Part shown: one piece after another, positions 9,657 through 18,985 of the stretch
How the letters are laid out: each line of letters opens with the position of its first letter
Position numbering within the stretch: the stretch's first letter is position 1
NCBI GenBank assembly: GCA_030679915.1
Contig: JAUXRY010000002.1
Coordinates: 1 to 64,000 of the forward strand
DNA length: 64,000 nt
From: Thiobacillus sp.
GTDB taxonomy: Bacteria > Pseudomonadota > Gammaproteobacteria > Burkholderiales > Thiobacillaceae
Direction of reading: 5' to 3'
The notes under the pieces: model-generated
Seen by the model: only the letters and a program-made list of their open reading frames with translations
What the model was told of the DNA's origin: nothing
The model's database searches: none
Program-made: the position numbers and the translations under genes

Positions 9657-9690
9657 ATGAAACAAGCGGCCTACGGGCCGCTTGTTTCAT
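9657..9690 (+). terminator. hairpin terminator after the desaturase gene
   Basis: A perfect 15-bp inverted repeat (9657-9671 with 9676-9690) around a 4-nt TACG loop, 25 nt after the desaturase stop. The 3' arm carries TTGTTT rather than a pure U tract, and the symmetry would also stop transcription from the other side. Confidence 0.75.
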
Positions 9691-9733
9691 GGGGAGGGGC
9701 CATCGCACGCTGGTGAATTCAGTGGAACTACAT

Positions 9734-9770
9734 CCAATAAAAACCCGCCGGTTGGCGGGTTTTTTATTGG
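9734..9770 (-). terminator. Rho-independent terminator of rpmB-rpmG
   Basis: The inverted repeat CCAATAAAAACCCGCC / GGCGGGTTTTTTATTGG surrounds a GGTT loop. Read on the minus strand it is a GC stem with an A tract before and a U tract after, 13 nt beyond the rpmG stop. One extra T makes a single bulge. Confidence 0.85.
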
Positions 9771-9783
9771 GTTACCCGCTGAA

Positions 9784-9951
9784 TTACTTCAGCTTGGTTT
9801 CCTTGTACATCACATGCTTGCGAGCCTTGGGATCGAACTTGCTGATCTCCATCTTCTCGGGCATGGTCTTCTTGTTCTTGGTCGTGGTGTAGAAGTGACC
9901 GGTGCCCGCAGTGGACTCCAGCTTGATCTTTTCGCGTCCGCCTTTAGCCAT
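9784..9951 (-). CDS. rpmG: 50S ribosomal protein L33
   Basis: A 55-residue basic protein beginning [20 protein letters not shown], with [20 protein letters not shown] in the middle and ending MYKETKLK. This is the standard cysteine-free bacterial L33 of the same length as in E. coli. It binds 23S rRNA near the E site. Stop TAA is at 9784-9786. It follows rpmB by 11 nt on the minus strand, the usual rpmB-rpmG operon. The lack of CxxC pairs means this is the zinc-independent form. Confidence 0.97.
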   Translation of the reverse strand: MAKGGREKIKLESTAGTGHFYTTTKNKKTMPEKMEISKFDPKARKHVMYKETKLK

Positions 9952-9962
9952 GATTCAGCTCC

Positions 9963-10199
9963 TTAGACAGCAACGCCGTTGGCACGAAGGTCAACCAGAA
10001 CAGCATCAATGCCATTCTTGTCGATCGTGCGCAGGGCAGCGGTGGACAAACGCAGACGAATCCAGCGATTTTCGCTCTCAACCCAAAACCGGCGGTATTG
10101 CAGGTTGGGAAGAAAACGACGCTTGGTTCTATTGTTGGCGTGGGAAACGTTGTTTCCGACCATGGGCTTCTTGCCCGTAACGACACATACGCGAGCCAT
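9963..10199 (-). CDS. rpmB: 50S ribosomal protein L28
   Basis: A 78-residue basic protein, [29 protein letters not shown]..., the canonical start of bacterial L28, ending ...[13 protein letters not shown]. The length equals that of E. coli L28. It is the first gene of the minus-strand rpmB-rpmG operon, with a sigma70-like promoter upstream. The longer frame overlapping it in another phase is a shadow. Confidence 0.97.
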   Translation of the reverse strand: MARVCVVTGKKPMVGNNVSHANNRTKRRFLPNLQYRRFWVESENRWIRLRLSTAALRTIDKNGIDAVLVDLRANGVAV

Positions 10200-10266
10200 G
10201 ATACTGCTCCAAAGTTGATAGGTTATCCGGTCAGGGATGGCTAACGAGCCAACCCGAGAACCGCGA

Positions 10267-10296
10267 TTTATACCACAGCCTTCAAGCCTGAAGCAA
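10267..10296 (-). promoter_or_regulatory. sigma70-like promoter for rpmB-rpmG
   Basis: On the minus strand, TTGCTT (10291-10296) and TATAAA (10267-10272) are separated by 18 nt. This places transcription start about 60 nt upstream of the rpmB ATG. It lies in the gap between the radC stop and rpmB and fits strong ribosomal gene expression; it is a prediction only. Confidence 0.5.
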
Positions 10297-10309
10297 GTTC
10301 TACGACGAT

Positions 10310-10984
10310 CTACAATTGGCCCGCTTCCATGAACGACAATGAAGACGCGCCTGCCACGATGAAATGGTCGAGCACACGAACGTCCACCAGAGCGAGCGCA
10401 TCCGCCAGTTTGCGGGTGAGCGTAAGGTCGGCCTGGCTGGGTTCGGCCACGCCACTGGGGTGGTTGTGCGCCAGAATCAGAGCGGCTGCGTTATGCGCCA
10501 GCGCGCGCTTGATGATCTCGCGCGGATAAACACTGGTTTGCGTCAGCGTGCCGCGAAACAGCTCTTCCACCGCAATCACCCGATTCTGCGCGTCGAGAAA
10601 GACGCAGCAGAACACTTCATATTCCTTGCCGCGCAGAATCAGCCGCAGATAATCGCGCACGGCTGCTGGGGAGGCCAAGGCATCGCCCGATTCCATCTCT
10701 TCAGCCAGGGTGCGGCGCGCCATTTCCATGACCGCCTGGAGCAGGGCATATTTGGCCTCGCCGACGCCGGGCGCGGCGCACGCCGACGTTTTGTCGGCCC
10801 GACACAAGCCGCCAAGGCCACCAAAACGTTCGATCAGGTCGCGACCGAGGTCTACTGCGCTTTTGCCGACCACGCCGGTGCGCAGGAAGACGGCGACCAG
10901 TTCGGCGTCGGTCAGGGAAGCGGCGCCGCGTTTGAGCAGTTTTTCGCGCGGACGCGTGTCTTCAGGCCAGTCGCGGATCGCCAT
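10310..10984 (-). CDS. radC: RadC family JAB1/MPN domain protein
   Basis: A 224-residue protein: an N-terminal helix-hairpin-helix part ([29 protein letters not shown]) followed by a JAMM domain. The metal motif is intact: an E-E pair at about residues 140-141, H173-x-H175-P-S-G, and D186. RadC was first linked to DNA repair, but that phenotype was later reassigned in E. coli. Its true substrate is unknown, and a metallo-hydrolase activity is inferred from the motif. It diverges from coaBC, as in many betaproteobacteria. Confidence 0.92.
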   Translation of the reverse strand: MAIRDWPEDTRPREKLLKRGAASLTDAELVAVFLRTGVVGKSAVDLGRDLIERFGGLGGLCRADKTSACAAPGVGEAKYALLQAVMEMARRTLAEEMESGDALASPAAVRDYLRLILRGKEYEVFCCVFLDAQNRVIAVEELFRGTLTQTSVYPREIIKRALAHNAAALILAHNHPSGVAEPSQADLTLTRKLADALALVDVRVLDHFIVAGASSLSFMEAGQL

Positions 10985-11046
10985 GCCTATCTCTCTCCCG
11001 TAGAATGTTGCCCATTGTCATGGAAAGTCCTTCGGGAATCGAGACC

Positions 11047-12225
11047 GTGTCGCTGAAAAACAAAAAAATCATTCTAGGCGTTACAGGGGGTATAGCCGCA
11101 TATAAGGCGGCTGAACTGTGTCGTCTGCTGGTCAAGGCCGGCGCTGACGTGCAGGTGGTGGTGACCATGGCCGCGCAGCAATTCGTGACCCCCCTCACAT
11201 TTCAGGCCCTGTCCGCCAAGCCCGTGCTGACTTCCTTGTGGAATGCAGCCAACGGCGATGGAATGGATCACATTCATCTGTCGCGCGATGCCGATCTGTT
11301 GCTGGTCGCCCCCGCTTCTGCCGACTTTATGGCCAGATTGGCGCAGGGGCGGGCAGACGATTTGCTGACGACCTTGTGTTTGGCACGTATCTGCAGACTC
11401 GCCATTGCGCCGGCGATGAACCGGGAAATGTGGGCCGCTGCGGCAACCCAGCGCAATCTGGCGCAGTTGCACGCGGACGGCTTGAGCGTATTAGGTCCGG
11501 CTGCGGGAGAGCAAGCCTGCGGTGAAGTGGGTCTGGGGCGGATGCTGGAGCCCGCCGATATTCTGAATGCCCTGCCCGGGATGTTGGGCTTGGGTGTATT
11601 GGCGGGTAAGCGTGTGCTGATCACGGCAGGCTCCACCTTCGAGGCGATTGACCCGGTACGTGGACTGACCAACCTGAGCTCGGGCAAGATGGGCTACGCG
11701 GTGGCGCAGGCGGCGGCCGAGGCGGGTGCGGAAGTCTGTCTGATCTCGGGTCCGAGCTGTTTGCCGACCCCTGCGGGTGTGCGTCGTATTGACGTCATGG
11801 GTGCGACAGACATGCGCAATGCCGTGATGGCGGAACTGCCCGGTGACGTGTTTATTTCCGTTGCGGCCGTGGCCGATTACCGGGTGGACACCACCGCGAC
11901 GCAAAAAATCAAAAAAAGCACTGACACCCTGACGCTGCAGCTCGTTGCCAATCCCGATATCCTGGCGGAAATCGCTGCCCTGCCGAACCCGCCGTTTTGC
12001 GTCGGATTTGCCGCAGAGACCGAGCATTTGGCGGAATATGCCGAAGCCAAGCGTATCCGTAAAAAATTGCCGCTATTGGCAGGCAATTTGGCACAAGACA
12101 CGCTGGGTCAGGACACAGCCGAATTGGTGTTGTTCGATGACCAGGGCCAACACCCGCTGCCACGTGCAGATAAACTCACCCAGGCGCGACACTTGATCCG
12201 CCACCTTGCAACCTTGCTGAATTGA
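11047..12225 (+). CDS. coaBC: bifunctional PPC decarboxylase / PPC synthetase (CoaBC)
   Basis: This enzyme joins cysteine to 4'-phosphopantothenate and then decarboxylates the product, two steps of coenzyme A synthesis. The N-terminal flavoprotein half shows [18 protein letters not shown], a PAMNREMW active-site loop and the [10 protein letters not shown] substrate-clamp motif. The C-terminal synthetase half begins [28 protein letters not shown] place the start at the GTG at 11047 ([12 protein letters not shown]). It aligns with E. coli MSLAGKKIVLGV and has GGGA 9 nt upstream; ATG codons at 11005 and 11020 lack a ribosome site. dut follows after 16 nt. Confidence 0.93.
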   Translation: MSLKNKKIILGVTGGIAAYKAAELCRLLVKAGADVQVVVTMAAQQFVTPLTFQALSAKPVLTSLWNAANGDGMDHIHLSRDADLLLVAPASADFMARLAQGRADDLLTTLCLARICRLAIAPAMNREMWAAAATQRNLAQLHADGLSVLGPAAGEQACGEVGLGRMLEPADILNALPGMLGLGVLAGKRVLITAGSTFEAIDPVRGLTNLSSGKMGYAVAQAAAEAGAEVCLISGPSCLPTPAGVRRIDVMGATDMRNAVMAELPGDVFISVAAVADYRVDTTATQKIKKSTDTLTLQLVANPDILAEIAALPNPPFCVGFAAETEHLAEYAEAKRIRKKLPLLAGNLAQDTLGQDTAELVLFDDQGQHPLPRADKLTQARHLIRHLATLLN

Positions 12226-12241
12226 CGAAATTCCGACAAAT

Positions 12242-12688
12242 ATGAAGATGGATGTGAAGATTCTCGACACTCGCCTGCGCGATCATCTGCCGCATTACGC
12301 GACAACCGGTTCTGCGGGGCTCGATTTGCGCGCCTGTATTGATGCGCCCATCCTGCTGCAACCCGGCGAAACCCAGTTGATTCCTGTCGGTTTGGCCATC
12401 CATTTGGCTGATCCAGGGTATGCGGCGTTGATTTTGCCCCGCTCAGGCCTGGGTCATAAGCATGGCATTGTGCTGGGCAATCTGGTGGGGCTTATCGACT
12501 CGGATTATCAAGGCCAGCTCATGGTTTCCGCCTGGAATCGCAGTCAGCAGGCGTTTGAATTGGCGCCGATGGAACGCCTCGCGCAATTGGTCATCGTGCC
12601 GGTGGTGCGGGCCGAATTCAATGTGGTAGACGATTTTGAGTCAAGTGAGCGAGGCACCGGGGGATTCGGCAGCACGGGTCGCCAATAG
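12242..12688 (+). CDS. dut: dUTP diphosphatase
   Basis: A trimeric dUTPase of 148 residues that hydrolyses dUTP to dUMP and pyrophosphate, keeping uracil out of DNA and feeding dTMP synthesis. All five motifs are present: GSAGLDLRA (23-31), PRSGLG (66-71), GLIDSDYQG (83-91), ERLAQLVI (111-118) and [10 protein letters not shown] (137-146). It is linked to coaBC as in E. coli and most proteobacteria. Confidence 0.95.
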   Translation: MKMDVKILDTRLRDHLPHYATTGSAGLDLRACIDAPILLQPGETQLIPVGLAIHLADPGYAALILPRSGLGHKHGIVLGNLVGLIDSDYQGQLMVSAWNRSQQAFELAPMERLAQLVIVPVVRAEFNVVDDFESSERGTGGFGSTGRQ

Positions 12689-12703
12689 TGTCGGATTACT
12701 TTA

Positions 12704-12730
12704 CACCTAGGTGCATTAATATTATTAATG
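12704..12730. promoter_or_regulatory. two adjacent palindromes upstream of the GGDEF gene
   Basis: The 187-nt gap after dut contains a perfect 10-bp palindrome, CACCTAGGTG (12704-12713). Directly abutting it is CATTAAT-ATT-ATTAATG (12714-12730), with 7-bp perfect arms. The AT-rich one stands out against the GC-rich background. They look like operator sites, but no cognate regulator is identified. Confidence 0.35.
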
Positions 12731-12875
12731 GGATGGCTGAGTGGGAGTCCGCAGTTTGGGGCATGGATTTTGCTGAGTCTATTGGCATGTAGGCTGAACC
12801 CCCAGAGCGGAATCTGGACTTGGTCATTGCGGAAACAATAAACATAAAGAGGCGGAGCCTGCTGGCGCATCAAAC

Positions 12876-14324
12876 ATGCACCACACATCCATATTGCGGT
12901 TTGGTCTGATCCTTGTCACAGCCTTGGTGCTGTTGGCGGGTGCCGTGACGGCCGCCATTTTTCTGACGCGTCCGCAGTCTGTCCCCATTCCGGAAGAATT
13001 CGACAAGCCGGTGATGGCGACCCAAATCGAGTTTATGGCTGAAGCCATGCAACGCAGTGCTGCCCGCATTGCCGCCCATCCCCAGACGCTGGCATGTTTC
13101 ACCACCGGGTCGCCAGACGTCTGTCAGGCGCAGGCAGCTAATTTGCATGCGCTAAATCAGGATGCGACCGTGCTGTTCGCCACCGATGGACAGCGCCAGC
13201 TATTGCCCGGATTTTTACCCGGCGACACCCGCAGGTTGCTGGCGAATGCCGGGAGCGACGGGATGGGCGCAACCGCTTCGGCCACTTTTAATTTATCGCT
13301 CTCGCATCCGGTTTCCAATACCGAAGGCAAGCGTCTGGGCTTTGTGATCGTCGAGCAGAGCGTGCCGCAGTTGCAGGCCTTGTTCGATACGCTTCCATTG
13401 CCGGACTCTGCCGCTTACGCTGAGTTACAACAGATTCAGTCCGGTGATGTTTCCATGGTGCTGATGCGGCGCGGCAATCAGGCAATTAAACGCCATGCGC
13501 GTGCCACGTTGATTGCACTGGCGGGTACGCCCTGGCAAATCGCTGTGTGGCGCCCGATCGTGCCTGTGGTCGAAAGCATCGCCCCTTATGTGCTGAGCTG
13601 GCTGGTGGCAAGCTTGTTGATCGCGATACTGGTGGTGGGGACCATTCTGGCAGTGCGTACCCGGGTGAATGACAGTCTGCGCATGCTGGTGAGATTTACC
13701 AACGACTTGCGGCAACAGCGCCTGCGCTCTGCCTATCCGGTCAGTCTGGCCGAATTCCAGACACCACTGGCGACCATGCTGAAGCTGGGCAAGGTGATGA
13801 TGGGGCAGCAGAAAGAAGTGAGCTCCCAGGCACGGCTGGATCACCTCTCGCAGGTCAATAACCGACGCAGCTTCGACGAAAAACAGAAAGAGTTGTTTGC
13901 CAGCATGAAAGACGGCTGGTCACACAGCCTGCTGATTCTGGATATCGATAATTTCAAGCAGGTGAACGACACCTTCGGCCATGAGGCAGGCGATCAACTC
14001 ATCATCAAGTTCGGAGACGCACTCAAAAATTGTTTGCGTAACAGCGACTTTATTGCCCGCCTGGGAGGGGACGAGTTTTGTGTCATGTTCCCCTTCACGC
14101 CGCTGGACCGGGCGCAGGAACTGGCCGAGCGGCTGCGTGCCAAGATGCCCGAGAGCGTGGAACTGATCCCCGGGGTGACGCAGAAACTATCCTGGAGCGG
14201 TGGTTTGTCTGAATACAGTCGTGATGACAAGCAGGAAAATGAAGCGCTGGCGCGCGCCGATACGGCCTTGCTGGAAGCCAAACGCAGCGGCCGTAACATC
14301 ACGCGGATCAAGGACGCCGCTTAA
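12876..14324 (+). CDS. membrane-anchored diguanylate cyclase (GGDEF)
   Basis: A 482-residue signalling enzyme predicted to make cyclic-di-GMP from two GTP. An N-terminal membrane helix (about 8-30) and a second one (about 229-258) bracket a ~195-residue periplasmic sensor region that I cannot assign to a family. A short linker leads to a GGDEF domain, starting near LDHLSQVNNRRSFDEK. The active site is intact (G397-G398-D399-E400-F401). An inhibitory I-site RNSD (388-391) lies five residues before it, so product inhibition is likely. The 3' end overlaps the convergent lnt gene by 17 nt. Confidence 0.9.
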   Translation: MHHTSILRFGLILVTALVLLAGAVTAAIFLTRPQSVPIPEEFDKPVMATQIEFMAEAMQRSAARIAAHPQTLACFTTGSPDVCQAQAANLHALNQDATVLFATDGQRQLLPGFLPGDTRRLLANAGSDGMGATASATFNLSLSHPVSNTEGKRLGFVIVEQSVPQLQALFDTLPLPDSAAYAELQQIQSGDVSMVLMRRGNQAIKRHARATLIALAGTPWQIAVWRPIVPVVESIAPYVLSWLVASLLIAILVVGTILAVRTRVNDSLRMLVRFTNDLRQQRLRSAYPVSLAEFQTPLATMLKLGKVMMGQQKEVSSQARLDHLSQVNNRRSFDEKQKELFASMKDGWSHSLLILDIDNFKQVNDTFGHEAGDQLIIKFGDALKNCLRNSDFIARLGGDEFCVMFPFTPLDRAQELAERLRAKMPESVELIPGVTQKLSWSGGLSEYSRDDKQENEALARADTALLEAKRSGRNITRIKDAA

Positions 14325-15849
14325 GCCCGATCAGTAGCAGCCCAATCCCCAGCACGCCCCACAACCCCAATACGGGTGCATTGCCCCAGCGTACATAAGG
14401 CGTGCTGCCGGCGTAGCCCTGAATGCTGCCCGTGAGACTGCCGGAGGTAAACGGCGGCAGACTGGCCAGTATCTGGCCTTTCTCATCAATGATGGCAGTC
14501 AACCCGGTGTTGGTGGCGCGCAGCATCATGCGCCCGGTTTCCAGTGCGCGCATCTGCGATATTTGCGCGTGTTGCCAGGGTGCAAACGAATCCCCGAACC
14601 ACGCCAGATTACTCACATTGACCAGCACGCTCGCGGCCGGCAACTGGCGGATGATTTCCTCACCAAAGACGTCTTCGTAACAGATATTGGCCGCCACGCG
14701 CTGGCCGCCAATGGCAAGCGGCGTTTGATTGCGATCGCCACGTGCAAAATCCGACAGCGGAATATGCAGCACCTGGATTATCCAGCCCCATACTGCTTTC
14801 AACGGGATGTATTCGCCGAAAGGCACCAGATGCACCTTGTGATAATGCTGGCTGGGCGCGCTGCCCAGGCTGAGGACGCTGTTGTAGTACTTACCGTTCA
14901 CCGATCCGGTCGGCAATCCCGTCAGGATGTCACCACCATTCTTCTGGCCAAGCGTCACCAGCCCGTCGCGATAGAAATCGGGCAGATCCGATTCAAACAG
15001 CGGCAGTGCGGTTTCTGGCAGCACGATCAACTGTGCCGGCGAGGCGGCGGCCATGCGCGCATAGCTCTCGAGCGTGGCATGGGTTTTTTCGGGTAGCCAT
15101 TTCATGTTCTGCGGAATATTGCCCTGCAGCAGCGCAACCGAAGTGGGTGCGCCGTTCGGCGTCGTCCAGTCGATTCCCCGCAAAGCCTGACCGCCTATTC
15201 CTAGCGCAAGCACGACCACACCAATCCAAATGCGTTGTGCGGGCATAGCGCGCAAGCTCACGCTCCATGCCAGCAGAGCGGCCGTCAGTGCCAGTAAAAA
15301 TGACACCCCATAGACGCCGATTAAGGGTGCATAGCCAGCCAATGGGCTGACCGGCACTTGCGAATAGCCGACCGCCAGCCAGGGGAACCCCGTAAAAATC
15401 CAGCCGCGTATCCATTCCGTTACGCCCCAGCAAAGCGGGATCAACATCAATAATCGCAACGTTGAGGAGACGCGCCAGCGTGCCTGTAGTGCACCCACGA
15501 ACGCGGGAAACAGGGCCAGCAGCCCACAAAACAGGAAGGTCGCCAGTGCCGCCAGTGCCATCGGCATGCCGCCGTATACCGATAGGCTGACGTAGATCCA
15601 GCTCACGCCGGTGAGGAAAAATCCCAACCCCCAGGTCAAGCCGATCAGAAAGCCGGTGCGCGCAGAAGTTGTTTGGGCAAACAGTCCAAACAGAACGACC
15701 AGACTCAAGATGGGTAAAGGCCAAAGGTAAAAGGGCGCGAATCCGGCGACAGCCAGTGCTCCGGATAACAGACTGATCAGCAGTAAGGAAAAAGAAACGC
15801 TGCGATTGGCAGCGTGTTCATCCACCGGGAAAAACCGCGCGGCACTCAA
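14308..15849 (-). CDS. lnt: apolipoprotein N-acyltransferase
   Basis: Lnt adds the third acyl chain to the N-terminal cysteine of outer-membrane lipoproteins at the inner membrane. The 513-residue protein has about six N-terminal membrane helices and a final one near the C-terminus. A periplasmic nitrilase-like domain holds the catalytic triad E279 (VLPETALP), K338 (HKVHLVPFGEY) and C390 (NICYEDVFG), equivalent to E267-K335-C387 of E. coli. The start overlaps the pyrC' stop by four bases. It usually sits next to corC; here it ends a pyrimidine operon. Confidence 0.93.
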   Translation of the reverse strand: MSAARFFPVDEHAANRSVSFSLLLISLLSGALAVAGFAPFYLWPLPILSLVVLFGLFAQTTSARTGFLIGLTWGLGFFLTGVSWIYVSLSVYGGMPMALAALATFLFCGLLALFPAFVGALQARWRVSSTLRLLMLIPLCWGVTEWIRGWIFTGFPWLAVGYSQVPVSPLAGYAPLIGVYGVSFLLALTAALLAWSVSLRAMPAQRIWIGVVVLALGIGGQALRGIDWTTPNGAPTSVALLQGNIPQNMKWLPEKTHATLESYARMAAASPAQLIVLPETALPLFESDLPDFYRDGLVTLGQKNGGDILTGLPTGSVNGKYYNSVLSLGSAPSQHYHKVHLVPFGEYIPLKAVWGWIIQVLHIPLSDFARGDRNQTPLAIGGQRVAANICYEDVFGEEIIRQLPAASVLVNVSNLAWFGDSFAPWQHAQISQMRALETGRMMLRATNTGLTAIIDEKGQILASLPPFTSGSLTGSIQGYAGSTPYVRWGNAPVLGLWGVLGIGLLLIGLKRRP

Positions 15850-17126
15850 TGCGCAAACTCAAAGTCGATATGGCCGTCGATCAGGGTATAGCGGACTTGT
15901 CCCTGCATGGAGTGGTTGAGGAAGGGGGTGTTGTCGCCTTGGCTAGCGAGCGTTTTTGGGGTGGCGACCCACTCGGCCGCTTCATCAAAAATGCAGATGT
16001 CGGCACAGCTGCCCACCGAAAGATTACCGCCTGGCACGCCTAGAATTTGTGCCGGCTTCCACGAAATCAGGTCGATGGCCTTGATCAGGGGGACGCCCAT
16101 TTCGCGCGCCCATTTCAGTGTCAGCGGCAGCAGCAGTTCAACACCGGAGGCACCGGGCGCCGATTCGCCAAACGGCACCTGCTTCACATCTTCGTCAACC
16201 GGAGTGTGGTCCGAACACAACGCGTCGATGGAACCGTCGCGCAGCGCTTCGCGGATGGCGTCACGGTCACGCAGACCGCGTAGCGGCGGCACCAGATGCA
16301 GGTGCGAATCAAAACTGACGAGATCGTTTTCCGACAAATGCACGTGCGTGCTCGCAACGTCGCAGGTGATGGCCAGCCCCTGCGCCTTGGCTGCGCGTAC
16401 CATCGCGATGCCTTCGCGGGTCGACAGTCGGGCGAGGTGAATACGGGCGCCGGTTTCGCGTGCCAGCAGCAAAATCGTAGCCAATGCCACGGTTTCGGCC
16501 AGCGCCGGAATGCCAGGCAGGCCGAGGCGCGAAGCCACCGCACCATCATGTGCAACGCCGTCACGCGCCAGCGACAGGTCCTGCGGCCGTAACCACAGGC
16601 TGAAGCCAAACGTGGCGGCGTATTGCATTGCGCGCAGCAACACTTGCGGGTCGGTGGGCACTGCGTCGGCCTGGGTAAAGGCGCGGCAGCCCGCTTCGGT
16701 CAGTTCGGCCATCTCGGTCAACAGCTTGCCTTCGAGTTTTTGCGTCAATGCGCCAATCGGGTAAACGCGCGGGCCTGGCAGGTTTTTGGCGCGGAATTTC
16801 AGCATCTCGACCAGGCCCGGTTCATCCAGCGGCGGGTCGGTATCGGGCGGGCAGGCGAGTGAAGTGATACCACCAGCGGCGGCAGCGAGCATTTCCGATT
16901 CGAGGGTGGCGCGATACTCAAAACCGGGTTCGCGTAGCCGCACCGACAAGTCGACCAGACCGGGGCACACCACCAGACCGCTGGCGTCGATGACGCGGTT
17001 GGCGTGAAAATCAGCGGGAGGGGTGCCGAGGCCGACAATTTTGCCCGCCACCACAAACACGTCGATGACTTCATCCCTTGCATTCATCGGGTCGATCACG
17101 CGGCCATTCCGGATATGAATTTTCAT
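15846..17126 (-). CDS. dihydroorotase-like protein, probably catalytically inactive (PyrC')
   Basis: A 426-residue member of the class I dihydroorotase/amidohydrolase family. Active enzymes have DxHxHxREPG as zinc site; here the sequence is [10 protein letters not shown], with S61 and R63 replacing both histidines. A later stretch, where active enzymes usually carry an HH pair, reads STHVHLS. Loss of the zinc ligands argues against catalysis. In Pseudomonas an inactive PyrC' of this type is a structural partner required by aspartate transcarbamoylase, and I infer the same role. The start at 17126 ([15 protein letters not shown]) overlaps the pyrB stop by four bases; a 93-residue upstream extension is shadow. 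Confidence 0.88.
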   Translation of the reverse strand: MKIHIRNGRVIDPMNARDEVIDVFVVAGKIVGLGTPPADFHANRVIDASGLVVCPGLVDLSVRLREPGFEYRATLESEMLAAAAGGITSLACPPDTDPPLDEPGLVEMLKFRAKNLPGPRVYPIGALTQKLEGKLLTEMAELTEAGCRAFTQADAVPTDPQVLLRAMQYAATFGFSLWLRPQDLSLARDGVAHDGAVASRLGLPGIPALAETVALATILLLARETGARIHLARLSTREGIAMVRAAKAQGLAITCDVASTHVHLSENDLVSFDSHLHLVPPLRGLRDRDAIREALRDGSIDALCSDHTPVDEDVKQVPFGESAPGASGVELLLPLTLKWAREMGVPLIKAIDLISWKPAQILGVPGGNLSVGSCADICIFDEAAEWVATPKTLASQGDNTPFLNHSMQGQVRYTLIDGHIDFEFAH

Positions 17127-18076
17127 GCTGTCGTCCCTCCCGCCAGAATCGCCATCACCGCCATCCGCACCGCAATGCCGTAAGTCACCTGAGGCAGAAT
17201 GACCGACTGCGGGCCATCGGCCACTTCGGAGTCGATCTCCACGCCACGGTTCATCGGACCCGGGTGCATGACGATGGCGTCGGGTTTCGCAAGCGCGAGC
17301 TTTGCCGGCGTCAGGCCAAAAAACTTGAAGTATTCCTGTGCGCTCGGGAGCAGCGCGCCCTTCATGCGTTCGCTCTGCAGGCGCAGTGTGATGATTACAT
17401 CGCACCCATGCAGACCGGCTTCCAGGTCGTGGTAGACCTTGACCCCCATCTGCTCAACGCCGGTGGGCAGCAAGGTTTTCGGAGCGATCACGCGGACCTC
17501 CGGCACCCCCAGCGTGGTCAGCGCGTGGATTTGCGAACGCGCCACGCGCGAATGCAGCACGTCGCCGACAATGGCCACGGTCAGATTATGGAATTCGCCC
17601 TTGAAGCGACGGATGGTGAACATGTCGAGCAGGCCTTGCGTCGGATGGGAGTGGCGACCATCGCCGGCGTTGACGACCGAGATATGCGGTGCGACATTGC
17701 GTGCGATGAAATGGGCCGCCCCCGATTGCGCATGGCGCACGATAAACATGTCGGCGTGCATCGCCGCGAGATTATCGACCGTGTCGAGAATCGCCTCGCC
17801 CTTGGTTTGACTGGAGGTGGCGATATTGAGGTTGACGACATCGGCGGAGAGGCGCTTGGCGGCGATCTCGAAAGTGGTGCGGGTGCGTGTCGAGGGTTCG
17901 AAAAATAAATTGAAGATCGATTTTCCACGCAACAGCGGGACTTTCTTCACCTCGCGCTCGCCGACGTCCATAAAGGATTCAGCGGTATCGAGAATGTGCG
18001 TCAGGATCGTTCGCGGCAAGCCGTCGAGCGTAAGCAGGTGGCGCAGGCTGCCATCAGGGTTGAGTTGTAGATTCAT
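17123..18076 (-). CDS. pyrB: aspartate carbamoyltransferase catalytic subunit
   Basis: PyrB condenses carbamoyl phosphate with aspartate, the committed step of pyrimidine synthesis. The 317-residue protein carries the carbamoyl-phosphate signature [13 protein letters not shown] and the [12 protein letters not shown] motif. No pyrI regulatory subunit is present. The gene is coupled to the pyrC' gene by an ATGA overlap and to pyrR upstream, the organisation expected for class A ATCase holoenzymes built from PyrB plus a pseudo-dihydroorotase. Confidence 0.95.
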   Translation of the reverse strand: MNLQLNPDGSLRHLLTLDGLPRTILTHILDTAESFMDVGEREVKKVPLLRGKSIFNLFFEPSTRTRTTFEIAAKRLSADVVNLNIATSSQTKGEAILDTVDNLAAMHADMFIVRHAQSGAAHFIARNVAPHISVVNAGDGRHSHPTQGLLDMFTIRRFKGEFHNLTVAIVGDVLHSRVARSQIHALTTLGVPEVRVIAPKTLLPTGVEQMGVKVYHDLEAGLHGCDVIITLRLQSERMKGALLPSAQEYFKFFGLTPAKLALAKPDAIVMHPGPMNRGVEIDSEVADGPQSVILPQVTYGIAVRMAVMAILAGGTTA

Positions 18077-18567
18077 GCGAGGGTGAGGGTCAAATGGCCA
18101 TCGTCAAGCCGTGACAGGTTGATATTCTGATTGCTGGGCACGGTGAGTGTGTGGCCTGCAAAGTCGGGCCGGATCGGCAGTTCGTGGCCGCCGCGATCCA
18201 CCAGCACCGCCAGCCGGATCGAGGCGGGGCGGCCATAGTCGAACAGCTCGTTCATGGCTGCGCGCACCGTACGCCCGGAGTGCAATACATCGTCGACCAG
18301 CAGAATGTCACGGCCTTCCAGGTCGACCGGCAGGTTGGACGGTTTCACCTGCGGGTGCAGACCGATGCGGGAAAAGTCGTCGCGGTAGAACGAAATATCG
18401 AGTGTGCCGAGGGGCTGGGTGCAGCGCAGCAGCACATGCAGGCGCTCGGCCACCCACACGCCACCGGTATGAATGCCGACGATGAAGGTGTTGGGGGTGA
18501 GCGTGGGCGCTATGGCGTCAGCGAGTCGCGTAATCAGGGTGTTGGCGTCAGGCAGTGAGGCGGGCAT
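18073..18567 (-). CDS. pyrR: PyrR: pyrimidine operon regulator / uracil phosphoribosyltransferase-like
   Basis: A 164-residue type I phosphoribosyltransferase-fold protein. The PRPP loop [18 protein letters not shown] is intact. PyrR in Firmicutes binds UMP and pyr mRNA; in proteobacteria its regulatory role is less clear. I use the ATG at 18567 ([11 protein letters not shown]), which has AAGGA seven bases upstream, instead of an in-frame upstream codon. It overlaps the ruvX 3' end by 20 nt and the pyrB start by four. I saw no obvious PyrR-type RNA hairpin before pyrB. Confidence 0.9.
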   Translation of the reverse strand: MPASLPDANTLITRLADAIAPTLTPNTFIVGIHTGGVWVAERLHVLLRCTQPLGTLDISFYRDDFSRIGLHPQVKPSNLPVDLEGRDILLVDDVLHSGRTVRAAMNELFDYGRPASIRLAVLVDRGGHELPIRPDFAGHTLTVPSNQNINLSRLDDGHLTLTLA

Positions 18568-18985
18568 CAAAAAATCCTTGGAGTATGAGTTTCGCGGCAA
18601 CGGCGTCCGTCAGCGCTTTGTTCTTTTTGCCGTGGATTCCGCGCTCATGGAGTTCGGATTCGGCCGCTGTACTGGTGTGGCGTTCGTCCACCAGAAACAC
18701 CGGTAGATTGAAACGCGATTCTAATTTACGTGCGAAGTTTTTGGCCACCCGGGTCATTTCGTGTTCGCCGCCATCGGCATGGGTGGGGATGCCAAGTACC
18801 AGCAATACCGGTTGCCATTCGGTCATGAGTTTGGCGATAGCCGTGAGCCGTGCATCGGTGGAGTCGGCCTGGATGACCGTGAGGGGATGAGCAACGCCGA
18901 TGGAGAGATCGCCCGACGCGACACCGGTGCGTTTCAGGCCGAGGTCGAAGGCCAGTACAGTGCCGTGGGTGTCTCCCGGGTTCAA
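18548..18985 (-). CDS. ruvX: RuvX/YqgF Holliday-junction resolvase-like protein
   Basis: An RNase H-fold protein of about 145 residues. The first strand LAFDLGLKRTGVASGD and the LVLGIPTHADGGEHEMT and VDERHTSTAAE motifs identify YqgF. The family is needed for 16S rRNA 5'-end maturation in E. coli, and resolvase activity has been shown for some members. The start is uncertain. An ATG at 19072 would read through a structured repeat, so I prefer the TTG at 18985, although it has no clear ribosome site. Adjacent yqgE and pyr genes match the usual betaproteobacterial order. Confidence 0.85.
   Translation of the reverse strand: MNPGDTHGTVLAFDLGLKRTGVASGDLSIGVAHPLTVIQADSTDARLTAIAKLMTEWQPVLLVLGIPTHADGGEHEMTRVAKNFARKLESRFNLPVFLVDERHTSTAAESELHERGIHGKKNKALTDAVAAKLILQGFFDARLTA

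Noticed and set aside
17127-17405. 93-codon N-terminal extension of the pyrC' gene
   Set aside because: It overlaps pyrB in another frame; homologues start at [13 protein letters not shown], and the ATGA overlap with pyrB supports this.
18068-18130. PyrR-binding attenuator or anti-terminator before pyrB
   Set aside because: pyrR overlaps pyrB directly, leaving no leader. I saw no stem-loop and U tract there.
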